Of a DNA stretch of 64,000 nucleotides, positions 55,230 to 63,320 are shown one piece after another (position 1 is the stretch's first letter; each line of letters opens with the position of its first letter). Both the position numbers and the translations under genes were made by a program. The notes under the pieces are model-generated. The model ran no database searches. It was not told the origin of the DNA and worked only from the letters and a program-made list of their open reading frames with translations. Origin of the DNA: Bacillota bacterium (lineage in GTDB: Bacteria; Bacillota_I; Bacilli_A; RF39; UBA660); contig SVAJ01000001.1 in the NCBI GenBank assembly GCA_015059435.1, forward strand, positions 605,132-669,131. The letters run 5' to 3'.

Positions 55230-56509
55230 ATATTCTTTAATTTATGATATAAACTAAAAGCTATTTTATATGTTTTATACCAAAATTTATTTATTATTAG
55301 ATCATATTCTCCTAGTAGTTCAACTACATGTCCACCAAAGCTTTTTTTGAATAGATATAATCCATATAGTGGATTGTTTGTAGAAAAGTCTCCTGTGATT
55401 CCATAAAAATTATATCTTTTATAATTGTTTTCCACAGCATATTTAACTCCAGCATAATGAATTGTATAGGCAGATTTAAATTGCATTACATCATCTAGTG
55501 TTCCACCAAGTAGTGATAATACTTCGTTTTCATATATTAGGAATAGAATACCACCTAGAACTTTTTTGTCCCCAAATTGTTTTTTGTATTCTTTTATTTT
55601 ATCTAAATCTTTCTTTAATCTATTAATTGCTTCTTCATCTTGTTTATTACTTGATTTATATTTTTTTTCATTCATTTTTAATAAATTATTATCATGTTTA
55701 TAGATTCTATCATCTAATGCTTTTTGATGTTCATCTAATTCTTCTTTGGTATTTTTTTCATAGATATTAAAATCAATTTCACCAATTAAGATTTTTAAAA
55801 TTCCTGAGTCATGTAGATTATCCCACATTGATTCATAATATGAAAAAGGTCTATCAATAAACTCACGTCTATCTGACGTTTTTTGCATAATATCTTTAAA
55901 TATATGTAGTTCATCTTTTGTTATTTCTCTAGTAGTAATTCCACATCTTTCGTTTTTTCTAAGTATTTGTCTTGTTTTTGAATCCATATCACTATTTACT
56001 TCATCTATAGTTCTATTTTCAGTTTCTATTACGTGCATCCATCTTGGTTGTAGAGTATCTTGCATTGTATTAAATCCAAAATGTTTATATCCTAGTTCGA
56101 TTAAATTTTTATGAGAAGATATATTGTTTTTACCATCTTTAACAATATCTCCATTATTATCTCTTTCTTGATATGATACATAAGGATCTATTTTTATGAA
56201 TATTCCTTTTTTTTCTTTGACATATTTTTTTATTTCATTTGTGAAATCTGTTAATAATTTTTTATCATTATAATCTATTAGGAATCCTCTAGGAGAATAG
56301 AACATAACTTTTTTTATAAATGGTAATTGTTTGGCTAATAGAAGAGCGCCAGCTTTTATTTTTTTATTTTCTTCTAATCCTACAAAGTAATGTTTCCATC
56401 CATTATGTTTTTTTAAATTAGCCCATTCTATAGTTTGATGGAATGTAATTTGTTCATGTTTATCTGCAAATTTTTTAAATTCTTTATCATTTAGTTCTAT
56501 TAATTTCAT
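55220..56509 (-). CDS. FemABX aminoacyltransferase, second gene of a tandem pair
   Basis: Builds the peptidoglycan cross-bridge on lipid II using aminoacyl-tRNA. The 429-residue product has FHQTIEWANLKKHNGWKHYFVG split near the start, FYSPRGFLIDYND, KIDPYVSYQ, QPRWMHVIE, a long charged coiled-coil arm (near residues 240-305), and the second GNAT half with LGGTLDDVMQFKSAYTIHY, YNFYGITGDF and LYLFKKSFGGHVVELLGEYD, which are typical of FemA/MurM. Its start ATG overlaps the upstream gene by 23 bases, with AGAAGGA as ribosome site. Likely adds a later bridge residue than its partner. Confidence 0.92.
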   Translation of the reverse strand: MKLIELNDKEFKKFADKHEQITFHQTIEWANLKKHNGWKHYFVGLEENKKIKAGALLLAKQLPFIKKVMFYSPRGFLIDYNDKKLLTDFTNEIKKYVKEKKGIFIKIDPYVSYQERDNNGDIVKDGKNNISSHKNLIELGYKHFGFNTMQDTLQPRWMHVIETENRTIDEVNSDMDSKTRQILRKNERCGITTREITKDELHIFKDIMQKTSDRREFIDRPFSYYESMWDNLHDSGILKILIGEIDFNIYEKNTKEELDEHQKALDDRIYKHDNNLLKMNEKKYKSSNKQDEEAINRLKKDLDKIKEYKKQFGDKKVLGGILFLIYENEVLSLLGGTLDDVMQFKSAYTIHYAGVKYAVENNYKRYNFYGITGDFSTNNPLYGLYLFKKSFGGHVVELLGEYDLIINKFWYKTYKIAFSLYHKLKNIKK

Positions 56510-57770
56510 TCTTTAATTCCTTCTTTCTTTTAATTTTTCTATATAATGGTATTAATTTTTTATACATAAAATATAATGGTTTATTAGTAATTAAATCAAA
56601 TTCTCCAATGAATTCTGTATACTCTCCACCTAAACGTTTTTTAAATGAATGAATACCAAAGATAGGATTATCTTTATCTGGATTAGCAATTCCACAAGTT
56701 CCAAAACAATCAACTGTTTTGTATCCTTCTTCGTTAGCATCTTTTATTATTTTCCAGTAACATTCATAGTTTCCATTTAATTCCATTAGGATAGAATTAT
56801 TTCCACCATGTACTGTCCATACTGTATCTTTATATTTAACAGTTATGATTGATGATAAAACTATTTCTTTTTCTTTTATTTTTTTAATCTCGTTTAATTG
56901 TTTATTAAGTTTATTTATTTGATTTGTTAAATCATTAATTTTACCTTTATTCTTGTTTTCATGTTCTTTTAAAGAATCTATTTTATTCTCTACATCAGTA
57001 ATTTTATCTTTAAAGTTTTTTACTAAATCTTTTATATTAGCTTTTACTACGTATATATCACTTTTGTTATCTTTATTAAAAATATTATAAAATTCTTCAT
57101 AGTATTTGATTGGTGCTTGTAGGATACCTTCTCTTTTAGCTGTTTCAATCATAGTGATATAGAAATCATTCATATCATTTATATCACCTTTATATACTTT
57201 TAAATTATATTGATTATTTTTATTAAGTATTTTTCTGGTTGTAGGATGCATATGTTGTAGTACTTCGTCTATTGGATAATCAATATTAACTCTGAATGTA
57301 AATCTAGGTTGTTCATTTTCAAAACCAATGTTATATCCTAGATGTTTATATTTCAAACTTTTTAAGTAGTCAATTAAATCATAATTATTATTTTCTTGAT
57401 CATATATATTTCCATCTTGATCTAGTTTATGACGAATAATAGCTGGATCTATTTTTATAAAAATAGCTTTTTTCTCTTTAGCAAACTTTTTTAATTCTTC
57501 CGTGAATATTTTAATTAATTCTTTATTTTTATAATCAATGACATATCCTCTAGGACTATAAAAATATGTATAACTGAATTTTAAATTCTTTTCTAAAATA
57601 AGAGCACTCGCAACTATTTTATTATCTTTTTTTAATCCTAAGTAATATGGTTTAAACTTTTTATATTTTCTTATTTGTCCAAAATCATATGATTGCATGA
57701 AATGAGTATATGTACTATTTTCTACAAAATTTTCATATTCATCTTTCTCTAAATTTACTAGTTTATACAT
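56487..57770 (-). CDS. FemABX aminoacyltransferase, first gene of a tandem pair
   Basis: The 427-residue product has the same plan as the next gene: YDFGQIRKYKKFKPYYLGLK, FYSPRGYVIDYKN, KIDPAIIRH, QPRFTFRV, a Lys/Glu/Asn-rich coiled coil (near 250-300), WTVHGGNNSILMELNGNYECYW, DCFGTCGI and FGIHSFKKRLGGEYTEFIGEFD, each matching FemABX landmarks. Start ATG follows AAGGTGAT. It is translated first and is coupled to the following gene by overlap. Two tandem enzymes imply at least a two-residue bridge, with the 7.9-kb copy as a third. Confidence 0.92.
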   Translation of the reverse strand: MYKLVNLEKDEYENFVENSTYTHFMQSYDFGQIRKYKKFKPYYLGLKKDNKIVASALILEKNLKFSYTYFYSPRGYVIDYKNKELIKIFTEELKKFAKEKKAIFIKIDPAIIRHKLDQDGNIYDQENNNYDLIDYLKSLKYKHLGYNIGFENEQPRFTFRVNIDYPIDEVLQHMHPTTRKILNKNNQYNLKVYKGDINDMNDFYITMIETAKREGILQAPIKYYEEFYNIFNKDNKSDIYVVKANIKDLVKNFKDKITDVENKIDSLKEHENKNKGKINDLTNQINKLNKQLNEIKKIKEKEIVLSSIITVKYKDTVWTVHGGNNSILMELNGNYECYWKIIKDANEEGYKTVDCFGTCGIANPDKDNPIFGIHSFKKRLGGEYTEFIGEFDLITNKPLYFMYKKLIPLYRKIKRKKELKNEINRTK

Positions 57771-57816
57771 CTAATCACCTTCTTTAATAGTATACCATAA
57801 TTACATAGTTTCAACA

Positions 57817-57840
57817 AAAAAAAGAACACATTTGTGTTCA
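57817..57840 (-). terminator. Terminator of the 60-residue coiled-coil gene
   Basis: Minus strand: GAACACA / TGTGTTC stem followed by eight T, just after the stop codon at 57838. Confidence 0.8.
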
Positions 57841-58020
57841 AATCATATATAAGCCATCATCTTTATCTAAATATTCACTTTTTTCTTTTTTTTCAAGCTC
57901 TTTAACTCTTTGATTTAATAGTTTTATTTCTTTTTTTAGATTGTATATTTCTTTCTCAATGTTTTGTATTTCTATATTTGGATATAAATTAGGCATATAT
58001 GGGTATGGATAATAATTCAT
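57838..58020 (-). CDS. 60-residue Tyr/Pro-rich coiled-coil protein
   Basis: A small gene with a strong AGGAGA site. The N-terminus is MNYYPYPYMPNLYPN, followed by a single coiled coil (IQNIEKEIYNLKKEI to ELEKKE, near residues 18-47) and a short acidic end KDDGLYMI. Such Tyr/Pro/Asn-rich starts recall spore-coat or surface self-assembly segments. No family recognised. It precedes the FemABX pair on the same strand but has its own terminator. Confidence 0.65.
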   Translation of the reverse strand: MNYYPYPYMPNLYPNIEIQNIEKEIYNLKKEIKLLNQRVKELEKKEKSEYLDKDDGLYMI

Positions 58021-58099
58021 ATAAATCTCCTATTCTAATCGTTTTATTATATGCTATAATATAAAAATGTGTTAAAATATTACGTAGTGGAGTGATTAT

Positions 58100-58747
58100 A
58101 TGAGACTTAGAAATGTAAAAAATAAAGAAGAAATACTTAATAATTCAAAATTTTTAGTTAAAGATTATTTTGAAAATTGTGGAAAGTGGTCTAGTGTTTT
58201 TGGAAATGATAATCCTATTTATATAGAAATAGGTATGGGGAAAGGTAAATTTATTAGAGAGAATGCTAAGACTTATCCAAATATTAATTTTATAGGTATA
58301 GAAAAATATGATAGTGTAGTTGCTAAATGTTTACCTAAGATAGATGAAGATTTAGAAAATTTATTAATAATAAGAATGGATGCTTTAGATATTGATAAGG
58401 TATTTAATAAAGAGATATCAAGAATATATTTGAATTTTTCTGATCCTTGGCCTAAAGCTCGTCATCATTTGCGTAGACTTTCTAGTAGAGTTTTCTTAGA
58501 AAAATATAATAGTATATTTAAAAATAATATGGAAATATATATGAGAACAGATAATACTGATTTATTTACATATTCATTAGAAAGTTTTAGCCAAAATGGT
58601 TATAGTTTATACGATATAAGTTTGGATTTACATAGTAGTGTTGAAGATGAAAATTTTATTACTACAGAGTATGAAGATAGGTTTTCTAGTAAGGGAATGC
58701 CAATATATAGTGTAGTTGCTGTAAAAGATGTCAAAAGTAGTAAATAA
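58100..58747 (+). CDS. trmB: tRNA (guanine-N7)-methyltransferase
   Basis: Adds the N7 methyl group to G46 in the variable loop of tRNAs. The 215-residue product shows the SAM site YIEIGMGKGKFI (near residue 45), FIGIEKYDSVVAKC, and the family motif NFSDPWPKARHHLRRLSSRVFLEKY, here split as SDPWPKARHH and RRLSSRVFLEKY, plus TDNTDLFTYS. The Trp and Pro of the DPWPK motif are kept. ATG follows AGTGGAGTGA. Confidence 0.95.
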   Translation: MRLRNVKNKEEILNNSKFLVKDYFENCGKWSSVFGNDNPIYIEIGMGKGKFIRENAKTYPNINFIGIEKYDSVVAKCLPKIDEDLENLLIIRMDALDIDKVFNKEISRIYLNFSDPWPKARHHLRRLSSRVFLEKYNSIFKNNMEIYMRTDNTDLFTYSLESFSQNGYSLYDISLDLHSSVEDENFITTEYEDRFSSKGMPIYSVVAVKDVKSSK

Positions 58748-58758
58748 GCTTAAAATAT

Positions 58759-58786
58759 TTTACATTTATAAAAAATTTGATATAAT
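58759..58786 (+). promoter_or_regulatory. Promoter of the lipoprotein/YtxGH unit
   Basis: TTTACA (58759-58764), 16-base spacer, TATAAT (58781-58786). Confidence 0.6.
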
Positions 58787-58806
58787 ATATTAAGAGTAGG
58801 TGAATT

Positions 58807-59466
58807 ATGAAAAGAATAGTTATTTTACTCGTTAGTTTAGCATTTATTGTGTCAGGATGTAGTGTACATGGTATAAGTAATAATTCAATTTCTAAAAATA
58901 TCAAGACTATATTATCTGATAACAATAAAATATATAATGTTAATTTTGATGGTTATAAGTATTATGTTCCACGTGGACTTAAATTTATTAATAAAAAAGA
59001 ATCTAATTCATTATTACAAGATAGATATGGTAATAAATACTATTTCTATGTAGATGTAATTAGTTATTACCATAAAGTTAAGAATACTTATAAGAAGAAT
59101 GATGATGCTTATTATTCTAAGAAATTAAATTATAATAATAAGACAGGATATATTGAAATTAATGAAGTAGAGGGTAAGTATTTTATTGAGTGCGTATTTA
59201 ATTATAGTAAAGTAGAAGTATATGTATCTAAAAAACACTTAGTAGAAGCTGTTAATAATATTTGTTATTTAGTTAAGTCAGTTAAATATAATGATAAAGT
59301 TTTAGATAGTTTAGTTGGAGAAAATGAATTAAGTTATAAAGAAGAGAAATTTAATATATTTAATTCAAAGTCTAATAGTAGTGATTTCTTAGACTATGTT
59401 AAAGAATATGATAATGATAAGAAAAAAAGTTCTGATGAAGAAACTTTTGATATTAACGAGGATTAG
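58807..59466 (+). CDS. Hypothetical secreted lipoprotein
   Basis: A 219-residue protein with a lipoprotein signal MKRIVILLVSLAFIVSGC (Cys18, lipobox VSGC). The mature part starts polar, has YNVNFDGYKYYVPRGLKF and KYYFYVDVISYYHKVKN (each a likely strand pair), and ends in a charged, Asp/Ser-rich tail. Similar lipoproteins occur next to SepF-like genes in small Bacillota genomes, but I cannot name a family. Followed 17 bases later by the next gene, probably one operon. Confidence 0.65.
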   Translation: MKRIVILLVSLAFIVSGCSVHGISNNSISKNIKTILSDNNKIYNVNFDGYKYYVPRGLKFINKKESNSLLQDRYGNKYYFYVDVISYYHKVKNTYKKNDDAYYSKKLNYNNKTGYIEINEVEGKYFIECVFNYSKVEVYVSKKHLVEAVNNICYLVKSVKYNDKVLDSLVGENELSYKEEKFNIFNSKSNSSDFLDYVKEYDNDKKKSSDEETFDINED

Positions 59467-59483
59467 TTAAGAGGTGAACATAA

Positions 59484-60539
59484 ATGGGTGTATTTGATAA
59501 AATAAAAAATGCTCTTTTTGAAGAAGAGTATATTGAAGTTGAAGAGAAACCAAAGAAAAAAGATAAACCAAAAAGGGAACGACCATTTAGGGAAACAGTA
59601 GAAAAAAGGCATGTTGAGCGAGAAGAAAGACCTATCGCTAAAAAGGTTGTTTTACCTGAAAAGAAAGAAAAACATATTGATGAGAGAGCAGAAAAGCCAA
59701 TTGATGAGGACTTTGATACTGAACCATTATTAAGAAAAAGTCATGAGGAAAATTTTAAATTTCCAATGATTGATGATAATGATATGGATATTGAAGATGA
59801 ATATCCAGAAGAAAAAGTTGAAGAAGTTGTTGTTAAAAAAGAAGAAACTCCAGAATATAGATATAGTAGTTATGAAGAAAAGGTATATGATAAACCAAGA
59901 GTAGAGAAATATAATGATAATTCATATAGTCATAAACCTACTAAGAGTCCATATGGTATTGATGAGAAGAGTAAGATAAATGTTCATGAGTATGGTATGT
60001 ACGAAAAAGAAAAGAAAATTTTTAGACCATCACCAATTATTTCACCAATTTATGGAGTTTTAGATAAAAATTATAAAAAAGAAGAAATAGTTACAAAAAA
60101 GGAAGTAAGATTAACTAGTAGTTATGCAAGAGAAAACTTAAGTGTTGATGATGTTAGAAATAAAGCATATGGAACTTTAAGTGATGATATTGCTAGAGGT
60201 GATATTTTAGATGAACCAGTTAAAGAAGATGTTCATGAAGAAATTGAATCTGATTTACTAGTAGATTTAAGTTCTAGTATTGATAAACCAGAAGTAAGTG
60301 AAATTACTATGGGAGATGCAGAGGAATATTTTGAAGATTTAGGATTAGAATATAATATTGATTATAAAGATGCTAGTAAAGAAAAAGCTACTGGAAGACG
60401 TAGTCAACGTGAGAGTGTAGTAGAAGAAAAAGTAGAAGAAGTAACTACACCAGTTAAAGAAAATAAAACAGAAGAAAAAAAAGATGTGGACAGTAATGAT
60501 AATTTATTTGATTTAATTGATTCAATGTATGAAGAATAA
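59484..60539 (+). CDS. Charged protein with SepF-like N-terminal helix
   Basis: A 351-residue, Glu/Lys-rich and mainly disordered protein. The first residues, MGVFDKIKNALFEEEYIEVEE, resemble the membrane-binding amphipathic start of SepF (split here as MGVFDKIKNALF then acidic). After a long acidic linker comes a conserved-looking motif FRPSPIISPIYGVLDKNY (near residues 180-197), a second low-charge region around EYFEDLGLEYNIDY (near 285), and a short end FDLIDSMYEE. No SepF beta-domain is visible. A divisome or cell-wall adaptor is possible; not shown. It precedes YtxG/YtxH genes in the same unit. Confidence 0.6.
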   Translation: MGVFDKIKNALFEEEYIEVEEKPKKKDKPKRERPFRETVEKRHVEREERPIAKKVVLPEKKEKHIDERAEKPIDEDFDTEPLLRKSHEENFKFPMIDDNDMDIEDEYPEEKVEEVVVKKEETPEYRYSSYEEKVYDKPRVEKYNDNSYSHKPTKSPYGIDEKSKINVHEYGMYEKEKKIFRPSPIISPIYGVLDKNYKKEEIVTKKEVRLTSSYARENLSVDDVRNKAYGTLSDDIARGDILDEPVKEDVHEEIESDLLVDLSSSIDKPEVSEITMGDAEEYFEDLGLEYNIDYKDASKEKATGRRSQRESVVEEKVEEVTTPVKENKTEEKKDVDSNDNLFDLIDSMYEE

Positions 60540-60565
60540 GAATAAAGAATAGAGAGGGATTATTT

Positions 60566-60862
60566 ATGGAAGCATTAAATACTGTTTTACCTGTATTATT
60601 ATACACATTTGGTATCATATTATTAATAGTGTTAATTATTTTAGGAATTAGATTAATTCAAATATTAGATAAAGTAGAAAAAGCTGTTGATGATACTATT
60701 GCTAAAGTTAATTCTTTTAACGAAGCAATTGGTATTTTAAGTAAGGCAGCATATGGTGTTACTACTGTTAGTGATAAAGTAATTAGTGGGTTAATTGCTA
60801 TTATTTCTAAAATATTTAATAAAAAAGATAAAGAAGAAAAGGAGGAGGATTACTTTGAGTAA
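60566..60862 (+). CDS. YtxG-like DUF948 membrane protein
   Basis: A 98-residue protein with one strong N-terminal membrane helix (residues 6-27) and a helical rest containing ILDKVEKAVDDTIAKVNSFN, split at the helix, as in DUF948/YtxG proteins. The end is Lys/Glu-rich (KKDKEEKEEDYFE). In Bacillus, ytxG and ytxH sit together in a general-stress operon; here the YtxH gene overlaps by eight bases. ATG follows AGAGAGGG. Confidence 0.75.
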   Translation: MEALNTVLPVLLYTFGIILLIVLIILGIRLIQILDKVEKAVDDTIAKVNSFNEAIGILSKAAYGVTTVSDKVISGLIAIISKIFNKKDKEEKEEDYFE

Positions 60863-61259
60863 GAGAGGATTTGGAAAGTTTTTAACAGGAGCTGCTATTG
60901 GTGCAGGATTAGGTTTATTATTTGCTCCTAAAAAGGGAAGTGAAACAAGAGCTGAATTAAAAGTTTTACTTGATGACTTAGTTGCAAAAGTAAAAGACAT
61001 TGATACTGATGAAGTAAAAAAAGAGTTTGATAAAAAATTAGAAGAAATTAAAAGTGAATTAAATGATTTAGATAAAGAAAAAGTATTAAAAATTGCTAAA
61101 GAAAAATCTAAAGATTTAAAAAAGAAAACTCAAGAACTTGTTGATTTAGCTATTGATAAAGGTACTCCAATATTACGTGATGCAGCTGAAGATGTTAAAG
61201 AAAAATCACTTCAAATGGCTAAAGAAGTTATTGCTAAATTAGAAAAAGAAGAAAAATAG
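60855..61259 (+). CDS. YtxH-family protein
   Basis: Start is TTG 60855, after the very strong AAGGAGGAGG; upstream ATG codons in this frame lie inside the previous gene and would add an unlikely basic extension. The 134-residue product begins LSKRGFGKFLTGAAIGAGLG LLFAPKKG in effect, the YtxH glycine-zipper segment (GAAIGAGLGLLFAP), followed by a long amphipathic helix with KVKDIDTDEVKKEFDKK and KSKDLKKKTQEL. It forms a pair with YtxG by overlap. Stress/envelope association is family knowledge; no enzymatic motif. Confidence 0.85.
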   Translation: MSKRGFGKFLTGAAIGAGLGLLFAPKKGSETRAELKVLLDDLVAKVKDIDTDEVKKEFDKKLEEIKSELNDLDKEKVLKIAKEKSKDLKKKTQELVDLAIDKGTPILRDAAEDVKEKSLQMAKEVIAKLEKEEK

Positions 61260-61270
61260 TCTTCTTTTTT
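61245..61270 (+). terminator. Terminator of ytxH
   Basis: AAAGAAGA / TCTTCTTT stem around the stop codon, followed by T runs. Confidence 0.7.
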
Positions 61271-61304
61271 TGATTTTTTTATGTTATAGTATATATGTAA
61301 TTTT

Positions 61305-61503
61305 TGATGATTAATAAATTAGTAGTAATTAATTATTATTTTTAGAGATCTAGTGGTTGGTGAAAACTAGAAGATAATTATTTATGAATTACATTATTAG
61401 GAGAAAAATCGTTTATCGCGTTAAGATATTTGAGAGTATAAGTTTACTTATAAATTAAGGTGGTACCGCGAACTATTCGTCCTTATGGGATGGATAGTTT
61501 TTA
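61305..61503 (+). promoter_or_regulatory. T-box riboswitch, tyrosine specifier
   Basis: The specifier loop has AGTAGT on the 5' side and TGAATTACA on the 3' side; TAC (61390-61392) followed by A is a Tyr codon, matching tyrS. GGTTGGTG marks the distal stem I. The T-box AATTAAGGTGGTACCGCG is near 61453-61470, and the terminator AACTATTCGTCC / GGATGGATAGTT (two G-U pairs) with a T run ends at about 61503. The promoter is likely near TTGATT 61270, with no clean -10. Confidence 0.92.
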
Positions 61504-61522
61504 TTTTGTTAGGGGAGATAAT

Positions 61523-61996
61523 ATGAAGAAAAGTAATATGCATAAGATATCTGTTGCTGATATACCTGATGTTGTTAAAATTGCTAAAGCACATGATATC
61601 AAGGTTTCAGAATGTTTTTTTAGTAAACAATCGACTATAGTTAATGCTGCTTATAATAAGGGGAATAATAAATGTGAAATTCTTATTAATCCTGATTTAA
61701 AATATTATTTTAAAAGGTTTTTAGTTGCATATATGTTTTCATATATGCAGTTATATGATGATGATTGTTATGTAGTGTTTGATGAGACTTTATATGATAG
61801 AGCTGCTTATAATAATGCACTTGATTTATTAATGCCAGATGATGTTTTTATACCAGAGTATTTGAATAAGTTGAATTTGGATCAGATTACTAAATTATCT
61901 AATCTATATAATGTATCTGTAAATTTGATTTATGATAAAAGAGATAGAGAAAAAGAGAAAAATAAAATTAAAATTTTAAAAATGAAGGAGAAATAA
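61523..61996 (+). CDS. ImmA/IrrE-like protein with lost HExxH, between T-box and tyrS
   Basis: ATG 61523 follows GGGGAGA; the frame upstream is T-box sequence. The 157-residue product has the C-terminal pattern of ImmA/IrrE (DUF955) metallopeptidases: NNALDLLMPDDVF (near residues 100-112), then LNLDQITKLSNLYNVSVNLIYDKRD, which matches the LMPxxxF and LAxxFxVSxxxxxxR landmarks. Where HELGH should stand after RFxxA, it reads YMFSY (in RFLVAYMFSYMQL), so both zinc His and the Glu are absent. It is therefore likely a non-catalytic relative. It is two bases from tyrS and under the Tyr T-box. Role unknown. Confidence 0.6.
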   Translation: MKKSNMHKISVADIPDVVKIAKAHDIKVSECFFSKQSTIVNAAYNKGNNKCEILINPDLKYYFKRFLVAYMFSYMQLYDDDCYVVFDETLYDRAAYNNALDLLMPDDVFIPEYLNKLNLDQITKLSNLYNVSVNLIYDKRDREKEKNKIKILKMKEK

Positions 61997-61998
61997 AT

Positions 61999-63231
61999 AT
62001 GAAATTGTTTGAAGAGTTAAAGTGGAGAGGTTTAATTAAAGATATTGCTGGAGAAGATTTAGAAGATAAACTAAATAATGAGAGTATAACTTTCTATTGG
62101 GGAACTGATCCTACTGCAGATAGTTTACATTTAGGACATTATTCTAGTTTGGTTACTGCTAAAAGATTAGCTAAGGCTGGTCATAAACCTATTTTACTAG
62201 TAGGTGGAGCAACTGGACTTATTGGGGATCCTAGACCAACTGCAGAACGTGAAATTATATCAAAAGAAGCTGTAGAAAAGAATCTTATTGGTTTAAGTAA
62301 TCAAGTAAGAAATATTGTTGGTGGTGATGTAGAAGTCGTTAATAATAATGACTGGATGAAAGAATTTTCTTTTACTGATTTCTTAAGAGACGTTGGTAAA
62401 TATATAAATGTTAATTATATGTTAGATAAGGATATCATTAGAAGAAGACTAGATAGTGGTATTACTTTTGCTGAATTTGCATATACTTTAATACAAGGTT
62501 ATGATTACCTGCATTTATTCCGTGAAAAGGGAGTACGACTTCAAGCTGCAGGAAGTGATCAATGGGGTAATATTACTACAGGAATTGATTTAATTAGAAA
62601 GATGACTGGTGAACAAGCATATGCATTTACTATGCCTTTGGTGCTTGATAAATATGGAAACAAATTTGGTAAAAGTGAAGGTAATGCATTATGGTTAGAT
62701 GAGTCTAAGACATCTAGTTATGAATTATATCAGTATTTAATTAATGTTGATGATGAAATGGTTATCAATTATTTAAAGATTTTCACATTTTTAAGTAGAG
62801 AAGAAATTGAAAACTTGGAAAAGTCTAATATAGAAAATCCACATTTAAGAGAAGCTCACAAAGCTTTAGCTCGTGAGATTATTACTGATTTACATGGGGA
62901 AGAGGCATATAATGATGCAGTTAAAATTAGTGAGTCATTATTTAGTGGTAATATAAAAGAATTATCTGTTAAACAAGTAGAAGAAGCATTTAAAGGAATT
63001 GAGCCATTTGAAATAAACGAAGATACATTATTGGTTGATTTATTAGTTAATGCAGGAGTATGTTCTAGTAAAAGAGAAGCTCGTGAATTTATAAATAATA
63101 ATTCTATTAGCTTAAATGGAGATAAAATAACTGATTTAGAATTTGTAGTTACTAGGGAAGTTGCTATTGATAATAAGTATATAGTTATTAGACGTGGTAA
63201 GAAGAAATATCATATAGGTGTTTTTAAGTAA
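61999..63231 (+). CDS. tyrS: Tyrosyl-tRNA synthetase
   Basis: Charges tRNA-Tyr. The 410-residue product has the class I signature: YWGTDPTADSLHLGHYSS (HIGH-type HLGH near residue 43), VGGATGLIGDPRP, GYDYLHLF, QAAGSDQWGNITTG, and KFGKSEGNALWLD (KMSKS-type). A C-terminal S4-like RNA-binding domain follows (near residues 345-408). ATG 61999 follows AAGGAG at the end of the ImmA-like gene. T-box controlled. Strong terminator after the stop. Confidence 0.97.
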   Translation: MKLFEELKWRGLIKDIAGEDLEDKLNNESITFYWGTDPTADSLHLGHYSSLVTAKRLAKAGHKPILLVGGATGLIGDPRPTAEREIISKEAVEKNLIGLSNQVRNIVGGDVEVVNNNDWMKEFSFTDFLRDVGKYINVNYMLDKDIIRRRLDSGITFAEFAYTLIQGYDYLHLFREKGVRLQAAGSDQWGNITTGIDLIRKMTGEQAYAFTMPLVLDKYGNKFGKSEGNALWLDESKTSSYELYQYLINVDDEMVINYLKIFTFLSREEIENLEKSNIENPHLREAHKALAREIITDLHGEEAYNDAVKISESLFSGNIKELSVKQVEEAFKGIEPFEINEDTLLVDLLVNAGVCSSKREAREFINNNSISLNGDKITDLEFVVTREVAIDNKYIVIRRGKKKYHIGVFK

Positions 63232-63234
63232 TAT

Positions 63235-63270
63235 GAAAAGGAAAATAATTAATATTTTCCTTTTCTTTGA
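63235..63270 (+). terminator. Terminator of tyrS
   Basis: GAAAAGGAAAATA / TATTTTCCTTTTC perfect stem of 13 pairs with loop ATTAA. Confidence 0.9.
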
Positions 63271-63320
63271 CTTTAAAATATTTCATATTTTTGTTAAAAT
63301 TTATAATAGGTGGTGGTATA

